DNA from: Bacteroidales bacterium | GTDB lineage: Bacteria > Bacteroidota > Bacteroidia > Bacteroidales > F082 | NCBI GenBank assembly: GCA_017616675.1 | Contig: JAFZXR010000025.1 | Span: forward strand, 5,800-69,799 | Direction: 5' to 3' | DNA: 64,000 nt | Shown: piece by piece, positions 32,385 to 40,705 of the stretch | Layout: the number at the start of each line of letters is the position of its first letter | Numbering within the stretch: the first letter of the stretch is position 1 | The notes under the pieces: generated by a model | Databases searched by the model: none | Told to the model about the DNA's origin: nothing | What the model saw: only the letters and a program-made list of their open reading frames with translations | Translations under genes and position numbers: made by a program

Positions 32385-35121
32385 GAAATCTCTTGCAAAT
32401 GCTCTTGAAATCACAATACTTGCAATCATCGGTCTTTTCACATTGAACAAATGGTATGTCTTTGTTGAATATCTCGGCCAGTAAATCCTCGAAATACCTG
32501 GTGCAGACGTCTTCAAACGATTTGTTTAACTCATGCTCTGGGGCAATGTTCAAATCGAAAGTGCCGCCTTTGGTTTTCTTTAAAGACTTTAAAGATATGA
32601 TTGCAGGTTTAATTTTGTCGGCATCTATGCCCTTGTTATTCTGGAGATACAAATATTTGTACATCAAAAGCTGTAAGGCCTTCTCGCTCATGTCCGTAAT
32701 GGCAGTCACACTCTTCCCAATTGATACATCGTACGAATCAACTTTACCGGTTTTATAGTCGATGACACGGATGTCGTCGTTCACCTTGTCGATACGGTCG
32801 GCAAACCCATGTAATCTAACCTTATGTCCTTGATAATCAATTTCTTGCCCAAGATCTATTTCGGTATTGATAATCGAAAGCTGATTGCCTTGCTTTAGAA
32901 ATTCTCTCTCCGATTCAATAAATTTCTTTTGCAGACTCTCGATTGTGGTGGCACATAGACTGTTGAATCCTGTCTCCGGCAAGCCATTGACAAAACCATT
33001 GATTTCCAGGGCTTTGCGGTAACATTTATCGAAATGCTTCTTGTACATCTGATCGAATAGCTCCAACGAAATCACCTCGTTTTTCTTGAATTCGTTATAA
33101 AACAGTTCGAGTGTTTTGTGAATAATGCTTCCGATGACGTTGTCCTTTATATCTTCCTCTGGCGCATTGTCCTCGATATGCTCAACTTTTGTCCAATAAA
33201 ATCTCAGCGGACACTTATTATAGATGTTAATCGAAGAAGGAGAGAGGCTGGTGATTTTATCGAGTATCTCATCAGTCTTTTTTATCTCTATCTTATCCTG
33301 ATACTTATTGATTGATGGCGACTTATACTGCCAATGCTCAAGTTTTACCTTATCGTTATACTGCGGATATTCATACTCCAACTGACTTATGAATCGACTC
33401 GGCTCGCCCATTCCCGACTCGTCAGCCAGATTGTTATAATAAAGGTTGATTTCCTTGGCATTCTGCAGCAAACGATAGAAGTGATAGGCGTAGACATTCT
33501 GCTGATAGGTGTATGTCGGCAAGTGATACTCTTTGCGTAAGTTAAACGGTATCAAGCTGTTATTGCTTTTATTCTTTGGTAAAATGCCCTCGTTGACGCT
33601 CAAAAAATGAATCACATCGAAATCAAGGTTACGCGTCTCAAGCAATCCCATAATCTGCAGTCCCTCAATGGCTTCTTTCTGATAGTTAATCGTCATCTGA
33701 GCTGCCACCTGTGTGTAAAGCGACTGCAAATTATTGACACTCACGCCGTTATCGTATTTTTTTAACAGCAATTCAAGCCTGTTGGCAATCCTTCCTGCTA
33801 CGCTTATCTGATTTTTCACGAAATTATCATTCTCGTCAAGCATGTTGGCCGCCACCTTCAACAACGCCTTCAACGACTCGACACAATTGTTGGCATTATC
33901 CCATTTTTTAATTGTAAGTTCAAGAAATTCAACAAGTTGCGTTTCATCAGCAAAGTCTTTGAGATCCGATTTTTTGAAATAATAACTCGAATCTTTAGCC
34001 ATTTTCATCAGCTTCGCATTCAACTTGTTATAAGCCGACTCTTTGAATATCAACTTAATAAACTCGCAGCCGCACAAACGTATAAACGTCCATAGGTAAA
34101 GCTTGTTTTCATCTCTCGACAGTGTTTGCTGGTATTTGAAAAGCTGCTCAATAAAATGATACACAATGGTTTTGCTAAACGGATAGCCCATCGTCACCTG
34201 GATGCTGCCGTATTTCTCAGGAATCGAATTCAAAACAGGCACCAGCAGCGTCTCATCCGCCAAAACTATCACTCCTTTCTTATTCTCATTATCCTTCGAA
34301 AGCGCGAGTTGCAACGCATTAGTCTGCACCGCATTGCCCGACACACTGATGATATTGATGTTTTTCTCTTGCTTTTTGAAGTTGTCGCCTACAAAGTTTT
34401 TCTCGATACTCGGATATTTTTTGAAAAATTCTCGTGCAAAATATCCGGCTTCCTGTTTCTCATCTTCAAAATAATAACTGTCTAAGTCCCACAATATCAC
34501 TGCGTTACCATTCCTGACCATTCGCACCATGATGTCCTCTTCGGTCTTCGTCAAGGCATTGAAACCGGCAAAGATAATCTTGCGGCCCTGGGTGCATTTT
34601 TGCAATGTAGCATCGTCAAACGAGGCTATCGTCCTGGTAATCATGCCATAATAACCCTGACCTTTTTTCTGCAAAGTGTTGCGCAGGTTATTGTAATGGG
34701 TGATAAGCGACTCGAAAAACTTCACATAATTCGATGCGACGTTCTTTCCGTCAAGATTCCATTCTTCTATCTCTTTTTCATCCTTCAAATGCGCGAAAAG
34801 CTTGGCGGCGTCAACGTTATACTGGTCTATCTCGTCGAAGTCCTTGGCCATCTGCGCCGCATAACCGAAAAAGTCGGGATTTTCTTTGATTATTTCAAAG
34901 ATAACTTCAATATTATCAATGAGTTGTAGGCCACTCCATTCTTCCATAGCCTGCTGAATCGAGAGTATCTGAGGCACCCAGAAATTGGTAGTTAGGGTCT
35001 TCGCCAACTCGTTTCTCAGCTGCAAAGCGGCGCGTTTGTTTGGGAAAACAATGGTGATGTTCTCCTTCGTCAAATCGTAATGCTCTGTGATATAATCACT
35101 TATCTTCTTGATGAAAGCCAT
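32368..35121 (-). CDS. addB: AddB-like PD-(D/E)XK nuclease (917 aa)
   Basis: Second subunit of an AddAB-type break-resection complex. The N-terminal half is a degenerate helicase-like domain starting MAFIKKISDYITEHYDL with IVFPNKRAALQLRNELA but no Walker A loop. The C-terminal nuclease has LHGFADRIDKV and IDYKTGKVDSY. Four cysteines for the structural 4Fe-4S cluster of AddB/Cas4-type nucleases are visible: YNKCPLRFYW and the late CKYCDFKSIC set. ATG 35121 is chosen; it overlaps the MurU-like gene by 22 bp. The probable AddA partner lies about 20 kb away on the other strand (9517-12729). Confidence 0.88.
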   Translation of the reverse strand: MAFIKKISDYITEHYDLTKENITIVFPNKRAALQLRNELAKTLTTNFWVPQILSIQQAMEEWSGLQLIDNIEVIFEIIKENPDFFGYAAQMAKDFDEIDQYNVDAAKLFAHLKDEKEIEEWNLDGKNVASNYVKFFESLITHYNNLRNTLQKKGQGYYGMITRTIASFDDATLQKCTQGRKIIFAGFNALTKTEEDIMVRMVRNGNAVILWDLDSYYFEDEKQEAGYFAREFFKKYPSIEKNFVGDNFKKQEKNINIISVSGNAVQTNALQLALSKDNENKKGVIVLADETLLVPVLNSIPEKYGSIQVTMGYPFSKTIVYHFIEQLFKYQQTLSRDENKLYLWTFIRLCGCEFIKLIFKESAYNKLNAKLMKMAKDSSYYFKKSDLKDFADETQLVEFLELTIKKWDNANNCVESLKALLKVAANMLDENDNFVKNQISVAGRIANRLELLLKKYDNGVSVNNLQSLYTQVAAQMTINYQKEAIEGLQIMGLLETRNLDFDVIHFLSVNEGILPKNKSNNSLIPFNLRKEYHLPTYTYQQNVYAYHFYRLLQNAKEINLYYNNLADESGMGEPSRFISQLEYEYPQYNDKVKLEHWQYKSPSINKYQDKIEIKKTDEILDKITSLSPSSINIYNKCPLRFYWTKVEHIEDNAPEEDIKDNVIGSIIHKTLELFYNEFKKNEVISLELFDQMYKKHFDKCYRKALEINGFVNGLPETGFNSLCATTIESLQKKFIESEREFLKQGNQLSIINTEIDLGQEIDYQGHKVRLHGFADRIDKVNDDIRVIDYKTGKVDSYDVSIGKSVTAITDMSEKALQLLMYKYLYLQNNKGIDADKIKPAIISLKSLKKTKGGTFDLNIAPEHELNKSFEDVCTRYFEDLLAEIFNKDIPFVQCEKTDDCKYCDFKSICKRFPKDYS

Positions 35122-35870
35122 AATTCCGCGTTTTTCAGTTGTTCCTGTGTGCCTAAGTCGAACCAATAGTCGGGATGTATCAATTTCGATGTAACTCTAT
35201 GATTCTCAGCTATTTGTTTGTATAATTTGAATACGTAGCAGGGCTCTACTTTGAAATCTTTAAAATATTGTGGTCTGAAAAGATGTATTCCGCTGAACGA
35301 CAATAATTTACAGTTATCCGAAAGCGCTCCGTCTCCGTCGTATTCGTTTGTCTCTGTATTAAATCTTCCAAGGAAATTGTCGGTGTCGTCGAACACCAGC
35401 TTGCGTTTGCTGTTACGTTCCTGAGTCAACAGCCATGCGGCATCGTCGCTGTCCAGAAAATCGTCGTAAAAGCCTTTAAGATCAACGTTTGTCAGCACGT
35501 CGACGTTATGCACGAGTACTGCATCGCTCTGTGCATAGTAGGGCAGGGCTTGCAATATGGCACCGCCGGTATCCATCAACAACGGCCGTTCATCCGAGAT
35601 CTCAATCACAACGCCGCTGTCATTCCGACCAGAGCGAAGCGAATGGGAGGAACCCCCTTCTGACAGAAAGTTAACTATTTGCTCCCCAAAATGATGAATG
35701 TTTATTACTATATGATTAAATCCTTGCTTTGTCAATTCTTCAAGTAACACTTTAAGTAAAGGCACATTATTGATTGATACTAAGGCCTTTGGAGTGTTAG
35801 CTGTCAGCTCTTTCAATCGGGTGCCCAGACCAGCCGCAAGGATAAATGCCGTTCTTCTATTCTGCTTCAT
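35100..35870 (-). CDS. murU: Sugar nucleotidyltransferase, MurU-like
   Basis: Nucleotidyltransferase with the signature FILAAGLGTRLKELTANTPK at the N-terminus, followed by SDERPLLMDTGGAI. By family and by its kinase neighbour it resembles MurU, which makes UDP-MurNAc from MurNAc-1-phosphate in peptidoglycan recycling. ATG 35870 overlaps the AmgK-like gene by 14 bp; the 3' end overlaps the AddB-like gene by 22 bp. Residues about 70-87 (SEGGSSHSLRSGRNDSG) are not expected in the family and are encoded by a palindromic repeat at 35617-35666, read in frame. At 256 residues it is otherwise normal. MurU identity is inferred; a mannose-1-phosphate or glucose-1-phosphate enzyme is the alternative. 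Confidence 0.82.
   Translation of the reverse strand: MKQNRRTAFILAAGLGTRLKELTANTPKALVSINNVPLLKVLLEELTKQGFNHIVINIHHFGEQIVNFLSEGGSSHSLRSGRNDSGVVIEISDERPLLMDTGGAILQALPYYAQSDAVLVHNVDVLTNVDLKGFYDDFLDSDDAAWLLTQERNSKRKLVFDDTDNFLGRFNTETNEYDGDGALSDNCKLLSFSGIHLFRPQYFKDFKVEPCYVFKLYKQIAENHRVTSKLIHPDYWFDLGTQEQLKNAELWLSSRR
35617..35666. repeat. Palindromic repeat read in frame inside the MurU-like gene
   Basis: Bounded by CTGTCA and TGACAG, containing GTCATTCCGA and GCGAAGCGA, like the repeat at 36537-36568. It encodes about 17 extra residues. Confidence 0.78.
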
Positions 35871-37353
35871 AAACGTGTGAGATATGTTGTGCCAGATGGT
35901 TGATTTCAACCCTCACCATCGGGTAGTTCTCGTGAATCAGTTCGCCAATGGTCTGAGCGAAATACACCGAACGATGCTGTCCGCCCGTACATCCGAAGTT
36001 GATCTGCAGGTTCTTGAATCCGCGCTCGAGATAATTGTCAATCGATTGATACACAAGTAGTTGTACGTTTTGCAAGAAGTAATGCGTGTCGGGCTTGTCG
36101 TTCAAAAAGTCCTTCACCTCGGCATCCTCGCCGTTCATCTTCTTAAACTCGACATAACGCCCTGGGTTAGGCAAGGCCCTACAGTCAAACACAAAACCTC
36201 CACCGTTGCCGCTCTTGTCGTAAGGCACGCCGCCGTTTTTATACGAAAAACTGTTGACCGTTATCGTAAGTACCTCTGGTTCAATGCTTTCGTACTTTTG
36301 TAATACAATTGATAGCTGTTGTAATACACCTTGCAGCTCGGGCAACTCAAACGGCAACTCCCATTTTTCGTTCACCTTCATCAACTCCCTGATGGCATAT
36401 GGGATGCTTTGCATAAAGTGTAACTTCTTCTGTATCAATCCTCTAAACCCATAAGCCCCAAGCACCTGCAACAACCTCAGCAACACAAAAGCTGGGAAAT
36501 ATCTATCGAATTCATTGGTTAGCGACTCTTTAGCAGTAGGGGTTTCCTCGCTTCGCTCGGAATGACAACCTTTCACTGATAGTTGCTGCTTATAGTAGTT
36601 GATTAGATCTTTGCGTAGATTTTCAGGCAATCTAGCTTTCACCTGATACAGCAACGACACCACGTCATATTGCAACGGACCTTTTCTACCTCCTTGATAA
36701 TCAATGAAATAAGGTTCACCATTGCAAATCATGATATTCCTCGACTGGAAGTCCCTGTACATGAAGAAATCTGATGGAGCTTCCAAGATATATTTCGCAA
36801 GTCGTTGAAAATCACCGTCTAAGCGCGTCTCATTGAACGAAATCTCTTCCTGCTCCTTCAAAAAACAGTATTTGAAATAATTCAAGTCTTCCATTATCGA
36901 CATCTCATCGAAAGCAGGAGTGGGGAACGCCTTCGAATAATCCAGTCCTTTATGTCCAATAGTCTGAAAATCAATGAGTTTATCGAGCGATTTTTTATAC
37001 AAACCTATTGTCTCATCATCATATTTGCCTTCTTCCAGACATTTTTCCACATGCTTGAAAAGCGTGTCATCGCCCAAGTCGGTCTGCACATAAACATCCT
37101 TGCCCGAAGAGATGGCCAAAATCTCTGGAACGGGGAGTCCGCATTCGTGAAAATGCTTTGAAAAACTGAAGAAAGCGTCGTTTTCCTCGATGTTGATATT
37201 ATAAGCTCCAATGAGATATCGCTTGTCGGTCTTCACCCGAAAATAAAGCCTCGACGAACCCGAGCTGGGCATCGCCGTAATCTCCAAAACCTTTTCTCCC
37301 AGATTTTCAATGAGTTCCGCAATCGTTTTCTTGATCTCTTCCAAAGTTAGCAT
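35857..37353 (-). CDS. AmgK-like sugar kinase fused to RapZ C-terminal domain
   Basis: 498-residue two-domain protein. Residues about 15-345 are a phosphotransferase of the APH/AmgK type, with a catalytic loop YRDFQSRN (near 199, Tyr in place of the common His) and the metal-binding IDYQGGRKGPLQYD. AmgK phosphorylates MurNAc or GlcNAc at the anomeric carbon. Residues about 360-498 match the C-terminal domain of RapZ/YvcJ, with GGGFVFDCRALPNPGR and FGCTGGQHRSVYFA; in enterobacterial RapZ this domain binds glucosamine-6-phosphate and small RNAs. Residues 261-275 (CHSERSEETPTA) come from a repeat read in frame. The MurU-like gene follows with a 14 bp overlap, supporting a joint cell-wall recycling role. 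Confidence 0.88.
   Translation of the reverse strand: MLTLEEIKKTIAELIENLGEKVLEITAMPSSGSSRLYFRVKTDKRYLIGAYNINIEENDAFFSFSKHFHECGLPVPEILAISSGKDVYVQTDLGDDTLFKHVEKCLEEGKYDDETIGLYKKSLDKLIDFQTIGHKGLDYSKAFPTPAFDEMSIMEDLNYFKYCFLKEQEEISFNETRLDGDFQRLAKYILEAPSDFFMYRDFQSRNIMICNGEPYFIDYQGGRKGPLQYDVVSLLYQVKARLPENLRKDLINYYKQQLSVKGCHSERSEETPTAKESLTNEFDRYFPAFVLLRLLQVLGAYGFRGLIQKKLHFMQSIPYAIRELMKVNEKWELPFELPELQGVLQQLSIVLQKYESIEPEVLTITVNSFSYKNGGVPYDKSGNGGGFVFDCRALPNPGRYVEFKKMNGEDAEVKDFLNDKPDTHYFLQNVQLLVYQSIDNYLERGFKNLQINFGCTGGQHRSVYFAQTIGELIHENYPMVRVEINHLAQHISHVYEAE
36537..36568. repeat. Palindromic repeat read in frame inside the AmgK-like domain
   Basis: Minus strand GTCATTCCGAGCGAAGCGAG followed by GAAACCCC, translated as CHSERSEETP. 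It shares GTCATTCCGA and GCGAAGCGA with the element in the MurU-like gene 0.9 kb away. Confidence 0.75.
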
Positions 37354-37420
37354 AACAGAAATTTTAGCTTACAAACTTACAAAATTTTTTTGAAATAATG
37401 TATTTTCTTGAGAAATTTAT

Positions 37421-37428
37421 TATCTTTG
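37421..37428 (+). promoter_or_regulatory. Putative -7 promoter element upstream of DUF349 gene
   Basis: TATCTTTG, a perfect TAnnTTTG match, leaving a leader of about 90 nt before the ATG at 37522. No TTG at the ideal distance. Confidence 0.6.
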
Positions 37429-37521
37429 CAGCCTATTTAGTACTCTAATATCGAGTTTTGCGAAAGCGAAATTCTGATAACGACTTAATTAAATTATTGA
37501 TTATCAAACATTTATCTAAAG

Positions 37522-39534
37522 ATGAACGCTACCGAACTCAAGACAATTGAGAAACTCAATCAACCGACAATTTTGCCGGGTGCAGTCAAAATCAATGTGA
37601 AAATTGATGTGAATGAAGAAGAAGTGAAGCTTCCTAAAGCTCCTAAAGCCGAGAAAAAGGTCGAAAAAGTGGAGAAGAAAGCAGAAAAGACAACTGTGAA
37701 GAAAGCCACGAAGAAAGAGGAGAAAAAGGAAGAAATCGTCCCTCAGAATGAGGAGATTCCGCAGGAGGCCGAACTCGATTTGAACAACGACAATGAAAAC
37801 GAGGAAGAAGAGGAGTCGGAATTCGATTTCTCGGGCTTGAACAAGCTCCAACTCGTTGAACTCCTTGAGGAGACAGTCCAGGATCAGGACATCGCCAAGA
37901 TTAAGGACAAAGTCGTCGCTATCAAGTCTAACTTCTTGAGACTCAATAAGGAAGACCGTGACCGTGAGATGGAACAGTTTATCCTCGACGGTGGCGACAA
38001 AGACAGCTACGAGCATAAGGACGACCCGCTCGAGGTGCGTTTCAAAGCTGCCTTCGACATCTACAAGGTGAATAAGGACAAATACAAAGAGGAACTCGAG
38101 CGCCAGAAGAACGACAACCTCCAGAAAAAGCTTGGAATTATTGAGGAACTCAAGACTTTGATTTTCTCTGAGGAGACGCTGAAGAAGACTTACGACGACT
38201 TCCGCGACCTGCAGGAGAGATGGAAAGCCATCGGTCAGGTGCCGGCCAACGAGGTGTCGAACATCTGGAACACATATCATTTCCTTGTCGAGAAATTCTA
38301 CGATAAAGTCAAGATTAACAGAGAGTTACGTGACCTCGACCTCAAGAAGAACCTCGAAGCTAAGATTGAGCTCTGCGAGAAAGCCGAACAATTGCTTCTC
38401 GAGAAATCACTGACAAAAGCGTTCAAACTCCTCCAGAAATATCACGACGAATGGAAGGAGATAGGTCCAGTGCCGCAGGAGAAGAAAGACGAAATCTGGG
38501 AGCGTTTCAAGAACACTACCGACAAGGTCAATCAGATTCGTCGCGAGCATTACGCCAAGCTCGAGGATGAGCAGAAAGCCAACTACGAGGCTAAGGAAGC
38601 CATCTGCGTGAAGATGGAAGAGATTGTTAATGAGCCTGTTAACAGCATCAACGCATATCAGAAGAAGTCGAACGACGTCAACGAGCTGTTCAAGGTGTGG
38701 AAGGGCATCGGCCCGGTCGCCAAGAAACAGAGCGAAGAGATATGGAATCGCTTCAAAGGCGCCATGAACACTTTCTTCGACGCTAAGAAAGAGTTCTTCA
38801 ACAAGCTCAAGGTGCAGCAGATGGAAAACTACAACAAGAAGCTGCAAATCTGCGTAGAAGTTGAGAATCTCGTCGATTCGACCGAGTGGAAGAAGACCAC
38901 GGATCGCATCAAAAAGCTCCAGGAAGAGTGGAAGACCATAGGTCCGGTCCCGAAGCGCCACAGCGACAAGATTTGGAAGCGTTTCCGCAGCGCCTGCGAT
39001 GCCTTCTTCGGCAACAAATCGTCGCATTTCTCAGGAATTAAAGGCGAAGAGGATGCCAACCTCAAGGCAAAACAGGAGCTCATCGAGCGCATCAAGGCCT
39101 ACGAGATGAAGAAGGACCGCAACGAGAATATGGAGGCTATCCGCGCATTCCAGAGAGAATGGATGGCCATCGGTCATGTCCCGATGAAGGTCAAAGACAG
39201 CATCCAGAACGAATATCGTGGTCTCATCGACGGCATGTTCGACAAGATGCGTGCCAACGATAACGAATTGACAGCCAGCGAGTACCGCACCATGATCTCA
39301 GGTCTGAAGGAAGACCCGGATTCACGCGACAAGGTACGCAGAGAGCGCATGAACCTGCAGGGCAAGATCCAGAAGCTGCGCGACGAGATCATCACTCTCG
39401 AAAACAACATCGGATTCTTCGCCAACAGCAAGCAGTCGGAGCTTCTCAAGGCTGAATACGAGAAGAAGATCGCCAAGCTGAAGAACGACGTGAAGGTCCT
39501 CGAGGCTAAGATTAAGATTTTAAACGAACAATAA
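37522..39534 (+). CDS. DUF349 domain-containing protein, 670 aa
   Basis: Cytosolic, very charged protein. Residues about 30-80 are a low-complexity Lys/Glu segment (EKKVEKVEKKAEKTTVKKA), followed by an acidic stretch and then about five DUF349 repeats of about 75 residues, each with a pattern such as LQERWKAIGQVP, WKEIGPVPQEKKDEIWERF and WKTIGPVPKRHSDKIWKRF. The C-terminal 60 residues form a coiled coil (LRDEIITLENNI). DUF349 proteins are widespread and of uncertain role. It is followed without any gap (TAA then TTG) by aroC, so translation is probably coupled. Confidence 0.9.
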   Translation: MNATELKTIEKLNQPTILPGAVKINVKIDVNEEEVKLPKAPKAEKKVEKVEKKAEKTTVKKATKKEEKKEEIVPQNEEIPQEAELDLNNDNENEEEEESEFDFSGLNKLQLVELLEETVQDQDIAKIKDKVVAIKSNFLRLNKEDRDREMEQFILDGGDKDSYEHKDDPLEVRFKAAFDIYKVNKDKYKEELERQKNDNLQKKLGIIEELKTLIFSEETLKKTYDDFRDLQERWKAIGQVPANEVSNIWNTYHFLVEKFYDKVKINRELRDLDLKKNLEAKIELCEKAEQLLLEKSLTKAFKLLQKYHDEWKEIGPVPQEKKDEIWERFKNTTDKVNQIRREHYAKLEDEQKANYEAKEAICVKMEEIVNEPVNSINAYQKKSNDVNELFKVWKGIGPVAKKQSEEIWNRFKGAMNTFFDAKKEFFNKLKVQQMENYNKKLQICVEVENLVDSTEWKKTTDRIKKLQEEWKTIGPVPKRHSDKIWKRFRSACDAFFGNKSSHFSGIKGEEDANLKAKQELIERIKAYEMKKDRNENMEAIRAFQREWMAIGHVPMKVKDSIQNEYRGLIDGMFDKMRANDNELTASEYRTMISGLKEDPDSRDKVRRERMNLQGKIQKLRDEIITLENNIGFFANSKQSELLKAEYEKKIAKLKNDVKVLEAKIKILNEQ

Positions 39535-40500
39535 TTGAATTCCAATACTTTTGGAACGGCATTTTGCTTGACCACTTTTGGTGAGTCACACGGGGCAGCT
39601 ATCGGCGGAGTCATCGACGGCTGTCCCTCTGGTATTTTATTGGATAAGTCGTTGATTGAAAAGGAGTTATCCCGTAGAAAACCAGGTCAGGATGCCAATA
39701 TGTCGGCCAGAAAAGAACCCGATGAGGTGGAATATCTCTCGGGCTTGTTCGAAGGCAAGACAACAGGTGCTCCGATAGCATTCTTGATTCGCAACAAAGA
39801 CGCGAAAACGTCTGATTATGAGAACCTTAAGGATGTCTTTCGTCCGTCGCATGCCGATTTTACCTATCAGGAGAAATATGGAATACGTGACTACGCCGGC
39901 GGAGGCCGTGGCTCGGCTAGGACGCTGTTGCCTTGCGTGGTAGCAGGCGCTGTCGCCAAGCAGATTCTCGTATCGCAAGGCATAGAAGTGCTTTCTGAAG
40001 TCGTAGAAATGGGCGAGGCGAGAGAAAAGGACACGGTGGGTGCAGTTATCCAAGGAACCATCAAAAACGCCCCTGTGGGCCTCGGAGAGCCCGCATTTAT
40101 GAAATTTCATGCGATATTGGCATACGCGATGATGACTATCAACGCTGCCAAGGGCTTTGAGATAGGCGAGGGATTCAACGCCGCCCGTATGCGGGGCAGT
40201 GAATATAATGATGAGTTTTTCTTCGACGGTGAACGTATCCGCACCAAGACAAATCACTCGGGCGGCGTTCAAGGCGGCATAACAAATGGCGAAGATATCG
40301 TTTTCAGAGTCGCTTTCAAGCCGATTCCGTCGATAATGCAACCGCAGCAAACCGTTGATATCCATGGCAATGCGGTGACTTTGGAAATACATGGAAGACA
40401 CGATGTTTGCGTGGTTCCGCGAGTGCTTCCAATCGTTGAGGCGATGGCCGCGATGGTCACCCTCGACTTCATTTTGTTAAAAAAATGCAATAAAATATAG
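39535..40500 (+). CDS. aroC: Chorismate synthase with internal deletion (321 aa)
   Basis: Last step of the shikimate pathway: converts 5-enolpyruvylshikimate-3-phosphate to chorismate using reduced FMN. The catalytic and binding motifs are present: TTFGESHGAAIGGVIDGCP, RPSHADFTYQEKYGIRD, GGGRGSARTL, TNHSGGVQGGITNG and GRHDVCVVPR. The start is the TTG at 39535, directly after the DUF349 stop. The usual length is about 355-360; about 36 residues are missing between GIEVLSEVVEMG and KDTVGAVIQGT, where relatives have a segment with N-D-V-R-C-P-D. The C-terminus is complete. It may still be active, but this is worth testing. The riboflavin operon with its FMN riboswitch starts right after. Confidence 0.93.
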   Translation: MNSNTFGTAFCLTTFGESHGAAIGGVIDGCPSGILLDKSLIEKELSRRKPGQDANMSARKEPDEVEYLSGLFEGKTTGAPIAFLIRNKDAKTSDYENLKDVFRPSHADFTYQEKYGIRDYAGGGRGSARTLLPCVVAGAVAKQILVSQGIEVLSEVVEMGEAREKDTVGAVIQGTIKNAPVGLGEPAFMKFHAILAYAMMTINAAKGFEIGEGFNAARMRGSEYNDEFFFDGERIRTKTNHSGGVQGGITNGEDIVFRVAFKPIPSIMQPQQTVDIHGNAVTLEIHGRHDVCVVPRVLPIVEAMAAMVTLDFILLKKCNKI

Positions 40501-40520
40501 CACGGTATTAAAATATTGTG

Positions 40521-40528
40521 TATATTTG
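40521..40528 (+). promoter_or_regulatory. Putative -7 promoter element of the riboflavin operon
   Basis: TATATTTG, matching TAnnTTTG, 13 bp before the first riboswitch bases; the -33 region is weak. Confidence 0.6.
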
Positions 40529-40541
40529 CAGCGCAAAACTT

Positions 40542-40650
40542 CAGGGCAAGGTGTAAGTCCTTACCGGCGGTTACAGTCCGCGACTTCCCTTAGGGGAACT
40601 GATTCGGTGAAATTCCGAAACCGACGGTTAAAGTCCGGATGAGAGAAGTT
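40542..40650 (+). promoter_or_regulatory. FMN riboswitch (RFN element)
   Basis: The classic conserved blocks are present in order: CAGGGCAAGGTG, TCCTTACCGGCGGT, CAGTCCGCGAC, TGATTCGGTGAAATTCCGA, ACCGACGGT and AGTCCGGATGAGAGAAG. It binds FMN in the nascent RNA and should switch off the ribD-ribE-ribBA-ribH operon when FMN is plentiful. A terminator hairpin lies directly downstream, so control is probably by transcription termination. Confidence 0.95.
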
Positions 40651-40673
40651 TTATTGAATAGTTTATTAGTTTT

Positions 40674-40705
40674 AAAAGCCCTGATGTTTTATTGGGGCTT
40701 TTTTT
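40674..40705 (+). terminator. Riboswitch-controlled terminator abutting the ribD start codon
   Basis: Stem AAAAGCCC (40674-40681) pairs with GGGCTTTT (40695-40702), followed by Ts up to 40705. The ribD ATG begins at the very next base, so the terminator occupies the place of a ribosome binding site and could also hide the start codon. Confidence 0.88.

Noticed and set aside
37516..38280. 254-codon minus-strand open frame
   Set aside because: Antisense to the Lys/Glu-rich DUF349 gene; its Leu/Phe-rich composition is what the complement of AAG/GAG-rich DNA produces.
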